This document shows positions 48,950-60,129 of a stretch of 64,000 nucleotides of DNA, piece by piece. Position 1 is the first letter of the stretch, and each line of letters starts with the position of its first letter. The stretch comes from Theobroma cacao (lineage: Eukaryota; Streptophyta; Magnoliopsida; Malvales; Malvaceae). The notes beneath the pieces are model-generated. The model saw only the letters and a program-made list of their open reading frames with translations. It was not told the DNA's origin and ran no database searches. The position numbers and the translations under genes were made by a program. The stretch is taken from contig NC_030854.1 in the NCBI RefSeq assembly GCF_000208745.1, forward strand, positions 35,049,174 to 35,113,173, in the 5' to 3' direction.

Positions 48950-49747
48950 ATATTAGGCTTAACAAAAAAAAAAATCTAAATAGGTCTTAGTGTATTTGAC
49001 CCACAAAGCTTGAAATTTCCTTTGTCAGCTTAGATTCCCACCAAGTAACAAGCCAAGGTAACAATAGAGCCTGGAAGTCTTCTGTTGCTGGTTTCTTGGA
49101 AGCCTTGTGGCTACTGGCTTTGTTCCACAAGCAGTTTTCTTAGCATTTTAGGTGGTGTTTGAGTTGGGTCGGTCCCCTTTTGATGGTCTCATCTATAGTC
49201 CATGAATAGAATACTTATGCCTTTTAAAACAGGTTTAGTGGGACAATTCAATTAAACATGGAAAGATATAATGAGTTAAATGTTCAAATAAGTTTTAGAA
49301 AATAATGCCAAATTCAATTCGTTTAGAAAATAATAAGTGTTATTATTCTACCTAATTAGTTTATTAAGGGGTGCTGTGTATATACAATAAATAACTTATA
49401 AATAGATGAAATGTTAGATAATTATTTGGTTATCTAGTGGGACACATTAAATGTTAGGGTTTGCAATTATATTATTATTTTATATATATTGGAATCTAAA
49501 ACCAGCTGCTGTGCTGGGTGTTGAGCAAGGCCATTTGCCAAACCACAGGTCGTTATTTCCGCGTCTATTTCTGTTAGGACCACGCATGCTCCTTATTACA
49601 ATGACAAAGGCAAATGCTTGCCTTTTGTTGCAAAAGAGGCGCCCAAATAACTTTTCCTTCTATAAATCAATCAGCTTCCCACCCCATTCTACCACACCCA
49701 TATCTCTCTCTCTCTCAAACGCCATAGTCTCCGAACCAGTTTTAGAG
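48950..49747 (+). promoter_or_regulatory. Promoter and leader of gene E
   Basis: Homologous to the D promoter. TATA box TATAAATC at 49661-49668, preceded by GAGGCGCCCAAATAAC; CT-rich leader ends in ATG-GTGAGG. Confidence 0.55.
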
Positions 49748-52431
49748 ATGGTGAGGTTTCTATCCGTTCAATTTCTTTCTCAAATGTTGATATCGTTTCT
49801 TATAATTTTTGTTTTCATTTATCAAGCAAACGAGTCCAGGTTTTGTATTGACAACATAAGCAGTTGAAGATTTACATGTGCTTTGGAACCAATCTTTGGT
49901 TCAGTCTTTGTGTTGACACATGTGTTATCTTTTGCTTCAATCTTCCGGCCATTGAAGACCATCAATCGAGGGAAAAGAAGGAACCTGATGAAAGAGAAAA
50001 ACGAGGAAAAAATTAAAACCAAACTCTTCCAATGATTGAAGACCAAAGAAGGGAAAGTATGAAAGAGACAAGTGTCTTACCCAAACCAAAACCTTCCGGC
50101 GATCGAAAACCATCTGCCAAAGGAAAAAGAGGGGAAAAATATGAAAGAGAAAAACCATAAAAAAAATTTGTTGGCTTTTGACATGGCTGAGACCTCACCA
50201 TCATATCCTCCCTGGACCTCACCTGGATATGGCTATTTGCCTTCCATGTGTAGGGCAAAAGATAGGAAATTATGAGAGAGAAAAAGAAAAACGAGAAAAA
50301 AATTGTTCGCTTTTTCTGTGGCCGAGACCTTTGACCTCTCCGCGACATCCTGTGTTCTTTTTGCTCTGGCTGAGACCCTTGATCTCACCATAACATATTT
50401 TCTTGACTCCTTTCTGAGATCTTCCTTTGGCTCCTGCATTGACATATCCTCCCTTGCCTTCTTTTTGGGATCTTCGCTTGGCTCCCACTTGAACATCTTT
50501 TCCTTAGCTACTCTGTTCGCTTTTGCTCTGGCTGAGACCCTTTTGACTTGACCACACCATGACATCCTCCTTGGCTCCTCTCTGAGATCTTCCGTTAGCT
50601 CTCACACTGATATATCCTCCCTTGGCTCCTCTGTTCACTTTTGCTCTGGCTGAGATCCATGACCTCACCATAACATCCTCCTTTACCTCTTCTTTGAGAT
50701 ATTTTCTTAGCTCTCACATTGACATATCCTCCTTGGGCTCCTCTCTGGGATCTTCTCTTGACTCCCACGTCGACATCCTCCCTTAGCTACTCTGTTCGCT
50801 TTTGCTCTGGCTAAGACGCTTGACCTCACCATGACATCCTTCCCTTTGGCTTCCACATCAACATTCTCTCTCGGCTCTCATCATGACATCCTCCTTGGCT
50901 CTTCTCCGGGATCTTCCCTTGGCTCTCACATTGACATATCCTTTCCTTCGCTCCTCTTTGGTATTTTTCCCTTGGCTCCCACATCGATATCCGCGTTTGG
51001 CTCCTTTGTTCGCTTTTGCTGTAATTGAGATCCATGACCTCACCATGATATCCTTCCTTGCCTCGTCTCTGGGATCTTCCGTTGACTCCCACATCGACAT
51101 CCTCCCTTGGCTCCTCTGTTCGCTTTTGGCTCTCTCTAGGACCATTGACCTCACCATGACATCTTTCCCTTCGCTTCCATATCGACAACCTCCCTTGGCT
51201 CTCACCACGCCATCCTCTTGGCTCTTCTCTGGGATCTTTCCTTGGCTCTCACAGTAGTAATATTCGCTTTGTTTAAAAGAAATATATCACAAATTGAAAG
51301 CTGGGCGAATCTTTAAATATCTAGTGTCACTTTCATACACAATTAATGTAAAATTCATGACTTTTTATGAGATCATGAAATTCTCTCTTGACTCACCCTA
51401 GGAACTTCTCTTCAGTATGAGATTTATGGTTCAACTTGTTGGGAGCATACAATCTTCTTGATATGAGATTCACATTACTCTACATTGAAACCATGACACT
51501 CAATCTCACTCTCATTAGAACTATGATATCCAATAAAACGCATGGCTCTCATTAAGATAATGACAGAAGATTTATATTAGCAAAATTTTATATATTTTAA
51601 AATTTTAAATTATTTTGTGTTGAGAGTCATAAATATAAAATTTTGAGATTTGAAAAGGAAAAGAAATCAATGCCTAAAACTAAAATTTTAAATCTTAAAA
51701 TCCAAACTCTAAATCCTAAATAAGTCCACGACACTCAATACTAAATGTCTTTAAACATAGTTTTATAATAAAATTTCAATTGTTTTGGATTATAAAATTT
51801 TCGAAATGTAAACTTTTATTTATTTTATACAGTAACAATAGAAAATTCTTAATTAAACTTTCTTTGACAGTTTAAAGACATGTTTAACCTTGCAACTTAA
51901 TTTTTCCTATTTTTTGTGGTACATGCGCTTTTCTATTTGTTTTTTTTTTTTTGTTAATATATAAGTTTATTAGTAATATGAATATTTTGCTTGCCCAATC
52001 AGAATGGACCAAACGTTCTTGAGGACGTCGGGGTGGAATTGGCAAGGACGAAAGCCGAGAATAGACGCATGGCGAGGTGGCTAAGGGCAAAGAAACTCTC
52101 AGTTAGACGGAAGAAGAAAGAATTGCGGAGGATAAAGAGAGTGAAGCAGCTACTTATTGCGGCGAATAAACGCATGCAAGAATTGGTCGACGATTTTCTG
52201 TTTACGGCTGAAGCAGATAACAATCATGTTCGCCAGATGAATGAAGCTATCCAAGGAATGAATGATCTCAGCCTCGATGGAAACTATAATATTACTACTG
52301 TGAACCAAGTTCAACCTTGCTGTAACAGTGGCAGCACCACTGATGGCGACAACAACAGTTATTATCCTGGGGGAGGAGGCGGAAACAGCAGAGGTCATGG
52401 CGGTGGCCACGATGGTGGACGCCATGAGTAG
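49748..52431 (+). CDS. Gene E: close paralog of D (2 coding exons, 143 aa)
   Basis: Coding exons proposed: 49748-49750 (ATG followed by GTGAGG) and 52003-52431 (stop TAG 52429-52431); intron 2252 bp. Exon 2 is nearly the same as D over the helical region (ARTKAENRRM, RRKKKELRRIKRVKQLL), core ELVDDFLF and MNEAIQGMNDL. The tail is 7 residues longer, with extra Gly/His (GGHDGGRHE). A TATA box (TATAAATC, 49661-49668) lies about 80 bp before the ATG. The intron carries two tandem-repeat arrays absent from D. D and E are the most similar pair in the array, so they are probably a recent duplication; the 1.1 kb downstream of each also aligns. Function unknown. Confidence 0.64.
49936..50290. repeat. 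Short tandem array in gene E intron (CTTCCGGCNATTGAAGACC)
   Basis: CTTCC-NATTGAAGACC-type starts at 49942, 50026 and 50093, followed by AAGG and ATGAAAGAGA blocks, give at least three imperfect units of about 65-85 bp. Confidence 0.6.
50300..51262. repeat. Minisatellite of about 53-bp base period in gene E intron
   Basis: Repeated phrases GACATCCTCC, TTGGCTCC, GGGATCTTCC and GTTCGCTTTTGCTCTGGCTG. The GTTCGC-type anchor recurs at 50304, about 50355, 50515, 50633, 50794, 51008 and 51118; the gaps are near multiples of 53. CT-rich on +. Several long overlapping frames are open on the minus strand because the repeat lacks stops, not because of a gene. Confidence 0.75.
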
Positions 52432-53810
52432 GGTGATGTTGGAGCCCGTTTAACTGTGACTGCCTCTCTAGTGGCAGTAAATAATGTTGCAGGTCTTAAG
52501 GTCAGAGTTCGAACAATTTGTTGTGTTTGAGTCAAACGGTAGCTGCTGGCTAGTGTTACTGCTTTCTTTTTTTGGTGAATCTGTCTGTTTGAGTTCTTGG
52601 ACTGATGTTTTACTGGTATAGTTTAACCAGTTGCAATCATCAGTCAAAAGTGTTATTAATTTTAAGAAATCTTCCATAAGTAACTTGTTAATCAGTCTCC
52701 TGAAGCACACCTTTATATTTTTTTCATGGATGATGCTATATACTACAATGAAACAATTGATAAAAACATTAAATTCTCTAATGCTTAACAAGGTTATTCT
52801 CATTCTATGCCTTTATATATAAAATTAAGTAGATCAATGACCAAGGCAAAATTTAGATAAGCTTTTCTTAACTGAAAGTTCCTTTTATTCTTTGGGTTCG
52901 ATTAACGGGTATATATTTACAAGTATAGATTAAGATAAATTAAAATATTATTTCTAAAAAATATTTTTCATGTAATTCACCATGTATTCTCATCAATTTT
53001 TTAAAAAAAGACAATACAGATTATGTTAATTTATTATAAATCGGTAACGGATACAATTTCTTCATTTTTTTTTTATGTTTTATACTTCACACAGATTAAT
53101 TCAGTTGATAAAGAAAAGAATTTTTTTTTATCAAGTTCGATATTTAAGAGAAGTATTTTGAGAAGAAAATCTTGAATGCACATGACACACGTAAAACTTA
53201 GAAATACCTTGATCTTATTAAAAAATATTATCCTTTCCGTAATTAAGAAACTATTTTAAATGAAATTTAAAATAAGCAAGTCAATATAAATAATTTCAAC
53301 AATCCAAATGAAGCCCAAAGTCCAAAACAGAGGACCCATGCTTAGAGTGAAGTGCGTTAAAAGCATGTTTTGTGTGGATTTAAGTGTATAAATTGCTGCT
53401 GGAAAGTGATTGAAACATAGATACAGCATTATTAGTGATAACACGTTGGTGCTGGTAGAAATGGCATAATGCTAGTTCACTAACTGTATTAAGCAAATAT
53501 GATGTTGTTCTGTGGTGGAAAAAACTTGACAAATATGAGACATTAAATGGTTGTAAGGAGAAATTCAGACTTGGGTTGACATTAACTATTCTTAATGGAA
53601 TTAGACTAGTGCATTAATTTTTCTGTGTTAAAATTTTTTCAATTTAGCTAATGTATAGATAATTGGTGTCAAAGTTAATCATCGTCGGAAACCAAAACAG
53701 AGAGAAAGTTGCAACTTGAGCTGCCTATGGAAGCCTGGCCCAATTTGGCACGGGCTTAGGCCTAATAATTGAAAGCGAACCTTCTTTGCTCCCAAGCCCG
53801 ATTCTTCTAA
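52432..53810 (+). repeat. 3' flank of gene E with M2 and a truncated M3
   Basis: Collinear with 44260-45600. M3 starts (53725 GCCCAATTTGGCACGGGC) but is cut at about 53805, before the TATA box. Confidence 0.6.
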
Positions 53811-53989
53811 ACGATATTAAATTGGTAAGATTAGATTCTACACAGAACGGTGTTGTTTTTTTTTTTAAAAAAAAAAAAGTCAGACCAGGTTGACCCTGAT
53901 CCAACCATATCAAAGTTGTTGGAATGCGGCGCGTCATCTCACGTGCGCGAGACGACACACAGAACGGTATTGTTACTAATTGAGACACA

Positions 53990-54489
53990 ACTATTTCTTT
54001 AGGACTTCATCTAGGATTTGACACTAAATGATCATGGCTGCATTTAGGCATTAAAAAGATACAAAGTTTTCCAAACCATATGCAATTTGCAAAAGGCAAA
54101 TAATTTCAAAAGTGTGGAGAGAGGACCAAGTCAAATTCCTTTTTCCACATTTTAGACATTGTGCGTTTGATCCAAATATCATCGCACATTTGCCTCGGTT
54201 CTATGAAACTGGAAAACAATAAATACCCCTAATTAATTTCCCACTCTCTTGCTTGTTCCTTGAGTAAAATTCATTTTAAAAAAAAGAGGGCAAGAAAAAA
54301 AAAACAAAAGGAACAAGTAAATTAGTACATAAGAGTAATGTTGAAATTTTTTTGGTCAGCATATGGGAACTGAAAAAGCTACTACTAATTAATTTTAAAA
54401 TACATAGCATTGATCTTAGTTATAAGCCTTAATTTGTAACCAAAATGATGATATTACTTAATCGTCAAAAATAAAAATGTGTTTCTTAT
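53990..54489 (+). repeat. Unit flank matching 5060-5260 and 8130-8240
   Basis: GCATTTAGGCATTAAAAAG, GAGAGGACCAAGTC, then ATAGCATTGATCTTAGTTA. No gene. Confidence 0.5.
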
Positions 54490-55290
54490 CTATCACTGTC
54501 ACGATCCATTATTCTTCTACACTAATCTGGGAGAGCCAATTCCCAACTCTTCTGCAAGAATCACTGATGGCCAGTTCCTCTGGAGCTTGAGCAAATACCT
54601 GGACTCCTCTTGGTTAGTCCAGAGTTCTACCTGCTAACCAATCAGCAATATTATTTTCCTGTCTAAGCACATGGATGAGGCGCTAATTCCAGCTATTGTC
54701 AAAAAGTTTATGTATCGCTCTCACAATTTGAAGCTAAAGGGTGGAAATTGGACACACCATGCTTTATCAAGATGGCTGAGTTTAAGAGAATCAGATTCAG
54801 TATCATGGCAGTTGAGGTCCATGGTTGCACCTAGACTAATCCCGTGGAAAATGGCCCACAACTTAGCAAGTTCAATTCAGAAATCACCAAGGAAAATATG
54901 AAGCCTGTCACCCAATACCCGGATTTTCCTCTGAGGAGTTCTCCTCCAGCTCCGGCTTTGTTTTTTGGCTGATCCCAGCTACCATCAATATAAAGTTCAT
55001 GCCAACCCTTTTCTGGTTCCCTCCAACACCTCCGTTTTCTTGTTTCTTGATTATTTTCACGTCCTCGAAGACAAATTCAGATCAAACCAGTCTGAGTGAT
55101 TTCTGTTGTAGAACCTCTCTCGCTGACTTCCTGTTAGGATTTTGTTCCAGATTGGCTTTGCCTCCGGGCAATCTCTTAATATATGTAAGGCAATCTCTAT
55201 GGTTCCCCCACAACCGGTGCGGCTAGCATCCTCGCACATATTTCTTTTCATTTGATTGAATTTTGTTTTCCGTATTGTTTTGAGCACAAG
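54490..55290 (-). mobile_element. LINE fragment (zinc-binding and RNase H domains), minus strand
   Basis: 55287-55057 contains GCGGTIEIALHILRDCPEAK (zinc-binding RT segment). About 54690-54500 reads RQENNIADWLAG and the tail of an RNase H domain. Several stops are present. There is no poly-A or obvious target-site duplication, so this is an internal scrap inside the unit flank. Confidence 0.7.
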
Positions 55291-57230
55291 GCAACTTTAT
55301 GCTTATATATTCAAAAGTTAAATAGTGCAATGAATTCAAATGAAAAAACATATTATCATAATAAAAATTCCTATATAATATGTATACATGGGTCAAAAAC
55401 TAGAAAGTAATAGTAGTAACTATTAAACCAATTGCAAGTTTAAAACCTTTTAAATTGACATTTACGTGAACCTTAATTATGTAGACCCAATTGATGTTTT
55501 TGACGCTGATCTATGACTTGAGAAAAGACTACCCATAAGACTTTTTTGTAAATGAGTTAAGACTATAGAAGTAATAATAAATTGACTCTTCTTTGTTTTT
55601 GATAAATATAATAATATATAACTCCATTCACACCATGCTAAGTAGTTTTCAATGGGTGTTCATTATCGTCTCCCTATGGCAATCGTCGCAAGCAAACCGC
55701 ACTATTTTGACTGATGGACAGGCTGCCCGTTTAACAGATTTCCAAACCCCTTTAAAAAAATGAAAAACAAAAAAAGAAGTAGTATTTTTTCCGTTAACAT
55801 AATTATTACCATCTTTGAAAAACCACAAAATATATAAATATAAACGGTTTATATTATTTTCTGAGTTTCTTAAATTGATTGAAAAGTTGAAGTTTTGGAG
55901 TAGTAATAGTGTTTTTAGTTTGAATATGGCCTTCATTTCTTGAACATGTCAAATAAAAATGACGATAATTATTAGAGAAAGGAGAGTTTTTTTTTTTTTT
56001 GGCTAAAACGGTAAAGTTTGATCTCTTCTTTATTTTTCTTTTTTTTTAAGAATCATATTCAATATATACAATCCACAATTCCGTAAGAAAAAAAATAGTT
56101 AATTGCAAAAGCTATCAAGCTATCTATTATGCAAACTATGAAAATGGACACCATTTGTTTGTTTTTCTTTTTAAGTATTTTCAACAGTACTTCCCAACTA
56201 GTTCTAATTTTAGGGTATCTCTCTCTTTTTGTAGGAGGCAAGGGAATGGGCCGGGAAAAAGAGGGAAAGAGAGGACTCGGGTTATCATCCTAAAGATCAT
56301 TATCCCTCAGTACAGTCAACACGCTAAGGAAGCTTTCTCACTTCATGTGCCAAATGAAAAAGTGAGAGTTAAAGAAGGAATATTATGTCTGGACTTTTGT
56401 TTTTATATCTTTTCTCTCGCAGAGAGAGAGAGATTCTTTTCTTTTTTTTTTTGTTTTTCTTGTTTATGCTATCAGTCTATCACATTCAATAATTTGGGAT
56501 TTCATTCTTTTAAAAATATAAAAAAAAACATATAAATAAAAGAGTATATGAGTTATGAGATTAAAAACCTAAGTGCTTTTCTAATTTTATTTTTTATACA
56601 GTGATTTTCCGTATGAAAAGTGATATAATAGAAATAGAACTGACTTTTGGTGGAGTTGTGAGAAACTTTTCTACTATTAAAAATGTATAGTGATCGTGGA
56701 TTGATGTTTGTCAAATACTTTCGTAATTATTTTATGCAGATGCCAAAAAAAAAATATGTATATAAGTTCCACCATTCAATAATGATTGCCTGGCTTCAAT
56801 CAAGATTTTGGAAAGCCTTTTTGTCATGCGCAAAATGGAATAGATAAAAAGGTGCCGTATTAGATCGTTAAGCTTTAAGCTTTAAAAATGGAATCGTATC
56901 GGGAATTATTACACGGAAGACTAGAAATCCCCTGTTCCTTTATGTGCCCCCTTAGGTGTCCTCTTTTTGATTTAACGTTAAGTGTCCTACACCATCCTAC
57001 CGTGAAATCACGTTAATCTTTCACTCTCTCCTTTAACTAAAAGAAGAAAACAGAATACTGAAAACTATGACTTATCATCATCTTAGCTTTAGCATTAAGT
57101 TCACCAAGACTTGATAAAATTTCTAGAGAAAGAGCCAAAAAACCAAGGTGTTAACAAAGTCAAATTGAAAATCAAGCTCGCCTACCCATTATTTCATTAA
57201 TCTTTAACATCCAACCAAAAAGAAAAAAAC
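55291..57230 (+). repeat. Unit flank matching 8300-10080, plus unmatched DNA
   Basis: AATGAATTCAAATGAAAAAACA (55330) and the GAGAGAGAGAGATTCTTTT block (56415) keep the order of unit A. 55480-56380 and 56760-57230 are only partly matched. No gene. Confidence 0.45.
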
Positions 57231-57263
57231 AAAAAGAGACATAGGATAATAGGTCTAAGCTTG

Positions 57264-57430
57264 AGCTCCCCATTCGCAAAGCTTGAACCCAAACAAGGCG
57301 GCGCGCGTGGTTTGCAACGATGAAACTCCCCGCAGATCCCCCATTTCCAAAGTTGGAACCCAAACTAGGCGCGTGAGTGCAACGATGAAACTGTCCATAC
57401 TTCCTCATTTGTAACGCTGGAACCCAGGGT
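57264..57430 (+). repeat. 65-bp tandem repeats in gene F promoter
   Basis: CAACGATGAAACT ends units at 57327 and 57392 (period 65). Each unit has CCATT-GCAAAG-TTGAACCC and GGCGCGTG-type sequence. A third, partial unit runs into the TATA box. Confidence 0.7.
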
Positions 57431-57437
57431 ATAAAAG
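57430..57437 (+). promoter_or_regulatory. TATA box of gene F
   Basis: TATAAAAG, about 140 bp upstream of the proposed start codon. Confidence 0.65.
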
Positions 57438-57575
57438 TCTCAGCGGATCCTTATTTTTTGCCATCCTCAGAAGGCAGAAGTATAACCTTTTCTTTCTCTT
57501 CCAAGAGCGTGTCCGACTCGGGCATAGCTCTGTTATTACAAGTGTCTGTTACTCTATTTGCTCAATCTTTCTGAC

Positions 57576-58454
57576 ATGGTCAGCTTTCTATCTCTACAAT
57601 TTCAGTTCCTTTATTTGTTTTTTAATTCTCATTTGCCAAGTTGTTACGAGTATGTTTATCCCAATAAAGCTAAACTTTTCCAAATTAAAATTCAATGCTT
57701 TGGTATGGCACGGGCGGTGCGGTTGAAGCTCCTCACCGCACTTACCCTGATTTTCTCTATTAAACCGGGTAGCTTAATTTTTCTGTTTCTTTTCTTTTTC
57801 CTAATAGAAATTTGGTGAAACAGGATGCAGGAAATTTCCTTGAGGCGATCCCTATGGGTCTCGCATTGGAATGGGAGAGAGAGAAGACAAGGCTTATGAA
57901 AGAGTCGCTGAAACATGATGAAGTTGCATTTCTAGAGAAGGAGCTAGAACGCTCGATGCTAATAGTAAAGAGGGAGGAGATGCTTCAAGAGATAAAAATT
58001 GAGGAAAAATTGGTTGATGATTTCATGGTTTTCATTGGAGCTGTTGAGAATAACGATGTCGAGATTGCTCAGAATTTTGATGAGAAAGCTATGATGGACG
58101 CTATTATTTCTATGCTGAAGGGTGATGGCAACTCTGGCTGGAACGGTGAAGGATTTGGCGGCATTTACGGTAAAAAGAAAAAGTTTCTGCAATATTTTCA
58201 TAAGCGGAAGGTTACTTCAGTTTGATCGGTTGAACCGATTGGATTGAAAAAACGATCACCTGCCGGAGCTAAACATTAAACCGGCTGTGTGGTGAACACT
58301 CTGTTTTGAATTTGCTAACGGTTTTATGGTTGTTGTTGGTGCAGGTGAGAGTTACGATCTTGATGTCACTATTGAAGGAGCAGAGCGTGACGGCGGTGAA
58401 GGCAGCAACGCTGGTGGAGAGGGCGGCTGTTGCGATGGTGACCGCCTTAAGTAG
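57576..58454 (+). CDS. Gene F: paralog of A and C (3 coding exons, 152 aa)
   Basis: Coding exons by my reading: 57576-57578, 57824-58169, 58345-58454 (stop TAG 58452-58454); introns 245 and 175 bp. The protein shows the family layout: helical ALEWEREKTRLMKESL, LVDDF core, EIAQNFDEKAMMDAI, then the Gly-rich end of exon 2 and exon 3 (DGGEGSNAGGEGG). It is collinear with A and C with no gap in exon 2 or 3. A good TATA box (TATAAAAG, 57430-57437) sits about 140 bp before the ATG, and directly upstream of it is a 65-bp tandem repeat, so of the six genes this one has the clearest promoter. Function unknown. Confidence 0.74.
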
Positions 58455-59149
58455 GATCATTGGTGCAAATGGCGGCTGCGCGCCGTAAGTAGGGTCATGG
58501 GTCATTGGTGGGTTATGGAAAACTCTATTTAATGATCTATTTTAGGAATAATTATGAAAAATTAGTGTACAAGTACTTGTACTTTGCTTGGTGCTGATAA
58601 AATTTGGATTTCTTCAAGTGCGTTAAAGGCATGTTTTGTGTGTATTTAAGTTTATAAATTGCTGCTTGAAACACAGGTACAGCTTTATTATTAGTACTTA
58701 GTAGCAAGTTGGTGCTTGTAGAAATGGGATAGTGTTGGATCCATTGAGTAACAAGCTAGCCGGAACCTCCATTTTCTATAGATCCTAAATAAACTTAAAT
58801 GTGCTTCTAGCTTTGATAGTCCAAAACAAGTGATAATTCTATTCTCAACTTAATGTTGAATTTTTTTCCTTAAAATTAGGTTTTACTTACTCATGTTTGA
58901 GTAGAATTGAAATATATTTGGGTTACAAAGTCTGTGTAAGTGAATACCCAACAAGATGGTTATTGAAGAAATATAAATTGAATTCTTAAGTATAGGCTTT
59001 AAGATTATGAACAAGTTGGAGATGTAAGGCTTTGAGGTTATATTCTTTCCTTTTTAACCGTTTGGTAGTAATTAAACAGCGTCATTCATAGACAAGCATG
59101 GTACTTTTAGTTACTGGTGTCAAAAGTTAATTTATGGTCCTGAAACTAA
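58455..59149 (+). repeat. 3' flank of gene F (M2)
   Basis: GTGCTGATAAAATTTGG, CAAGTTGGTGCTTGTAG and AAGCTAGCCGGAACCTCC match other units. No gene. Confidence 0.55.
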
Positions 59150-60100
59150 AACAGAGAGAAAGTTGCAACTAGAGCTGCCCATGGAAACCTGGCCCAATTT
59201 GGCACGGGCTTAGACCTCATAATTGAAAGAGGAAATTATTTGCTCCCAAGCCCGATTCTTGTAAAAGATGGCTTCTCATACGTGGGAATTGAAGGAAAAA
59301 ACCGGGCATACGATTGCTTTACAGTTTGCTCCTGGATTATTAAAACAAACCTTTCTTAATTGTAAATTCCTTCAGGATCTTAATATCTGCGGAGCTCGAT
59401 AAATGCTTCAGTTCGAATCAGAGAACAGCCATGCCATGCTGGGTCTTTTTACAGTTCACTCGGAACAGGGCTCGCTTGGTAAGTGCCCTTTTGCCGTCTT
59501 CCGGCTGAAGAAAAAATAAAAAACTCAATACTCGGAGGCCGAGTGAACAAAACGACAAAATGCTTGGCTGCTCTTACTTTAAAAAATAAAAAAATATATA
59601 TAAGTGGCTTGGATTGTAAATAAATTTCTAAACCTTTCATTCCTATATATATACCATATGGTTGGAGCGAAATGTTTTGCATCATTGCCTCACAACCGCG
59701 CTATCACTTCCTCCTCAGAGGTATCGCCTTATTTCTTTCTCTCTTGTCATTAGGATTAAGACAGGTCTGCAAGCTCAACTCTTTCTTACATGTTGAGAAA
59801 GGACTACTGTTCCTTTATGCTCCTTTTTATCTGTGTTCTGTAAAAGAACCTTTGTCTAGTTTTAGCACAGAAAAAGCTGAGCTTTGGTGTTGATATGATC
59901 AAAGGGTTAGTTTTGTCGCAGCTGTGTTGAGTTGAACCTGAGTGTTCAATTACCGGCTTGTTGCTCCAACAGCGGCCTGCCTCAGTTCGATCAAGCCATT
60001 AGGTTCAATTTTTTTCCTTGGGATGATCAGATATTCACAAGCTTAGATCATTCATAATGTTTCTCCATCTAACACCCTTAACTCATCATTTCATTCTTGT
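59150..60100 (+). promoter_or_regulatory. Module M3 copy F (interrupted)
   Basis: TGGCCCAAT (about 59190). About 200 bp of extra sequence (59275-59480) separates it from the TATA region, which has decayed to TATATATA (59644). A 73-codon frame (59672-59893) is open but lacks an ATG shared with the other copies. Confidence 0.45.
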
Positions 60101-60129
60101 TTGACGTTAAAACCTCAAAAAAAAAAAAG

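Noticed and set aside
49451..49867. 138-codon + frame over the E promoter and exon 1
   Set aside because: Covers the TATA box and leader and reads through the proposed ATG-GTGAGG donor; not conserved at D.
50013..51257. Several overlapping frames in gene E's intron on both strands
   Set aside because: Produced by the stop-poor minisatellite; frames are inconsistent between repeat units.
43999..52425. Antisense frames opposite exon 2 of D and E
   Set aside because: Shadows of the coding exons with Val/Thr/Ser-rich low complexity; no independent support.
59672..59893. 73-codon frame after the M3 TATA in unit F as a gene
   Set aside because: No conserved start or frame among the four M3 copies.
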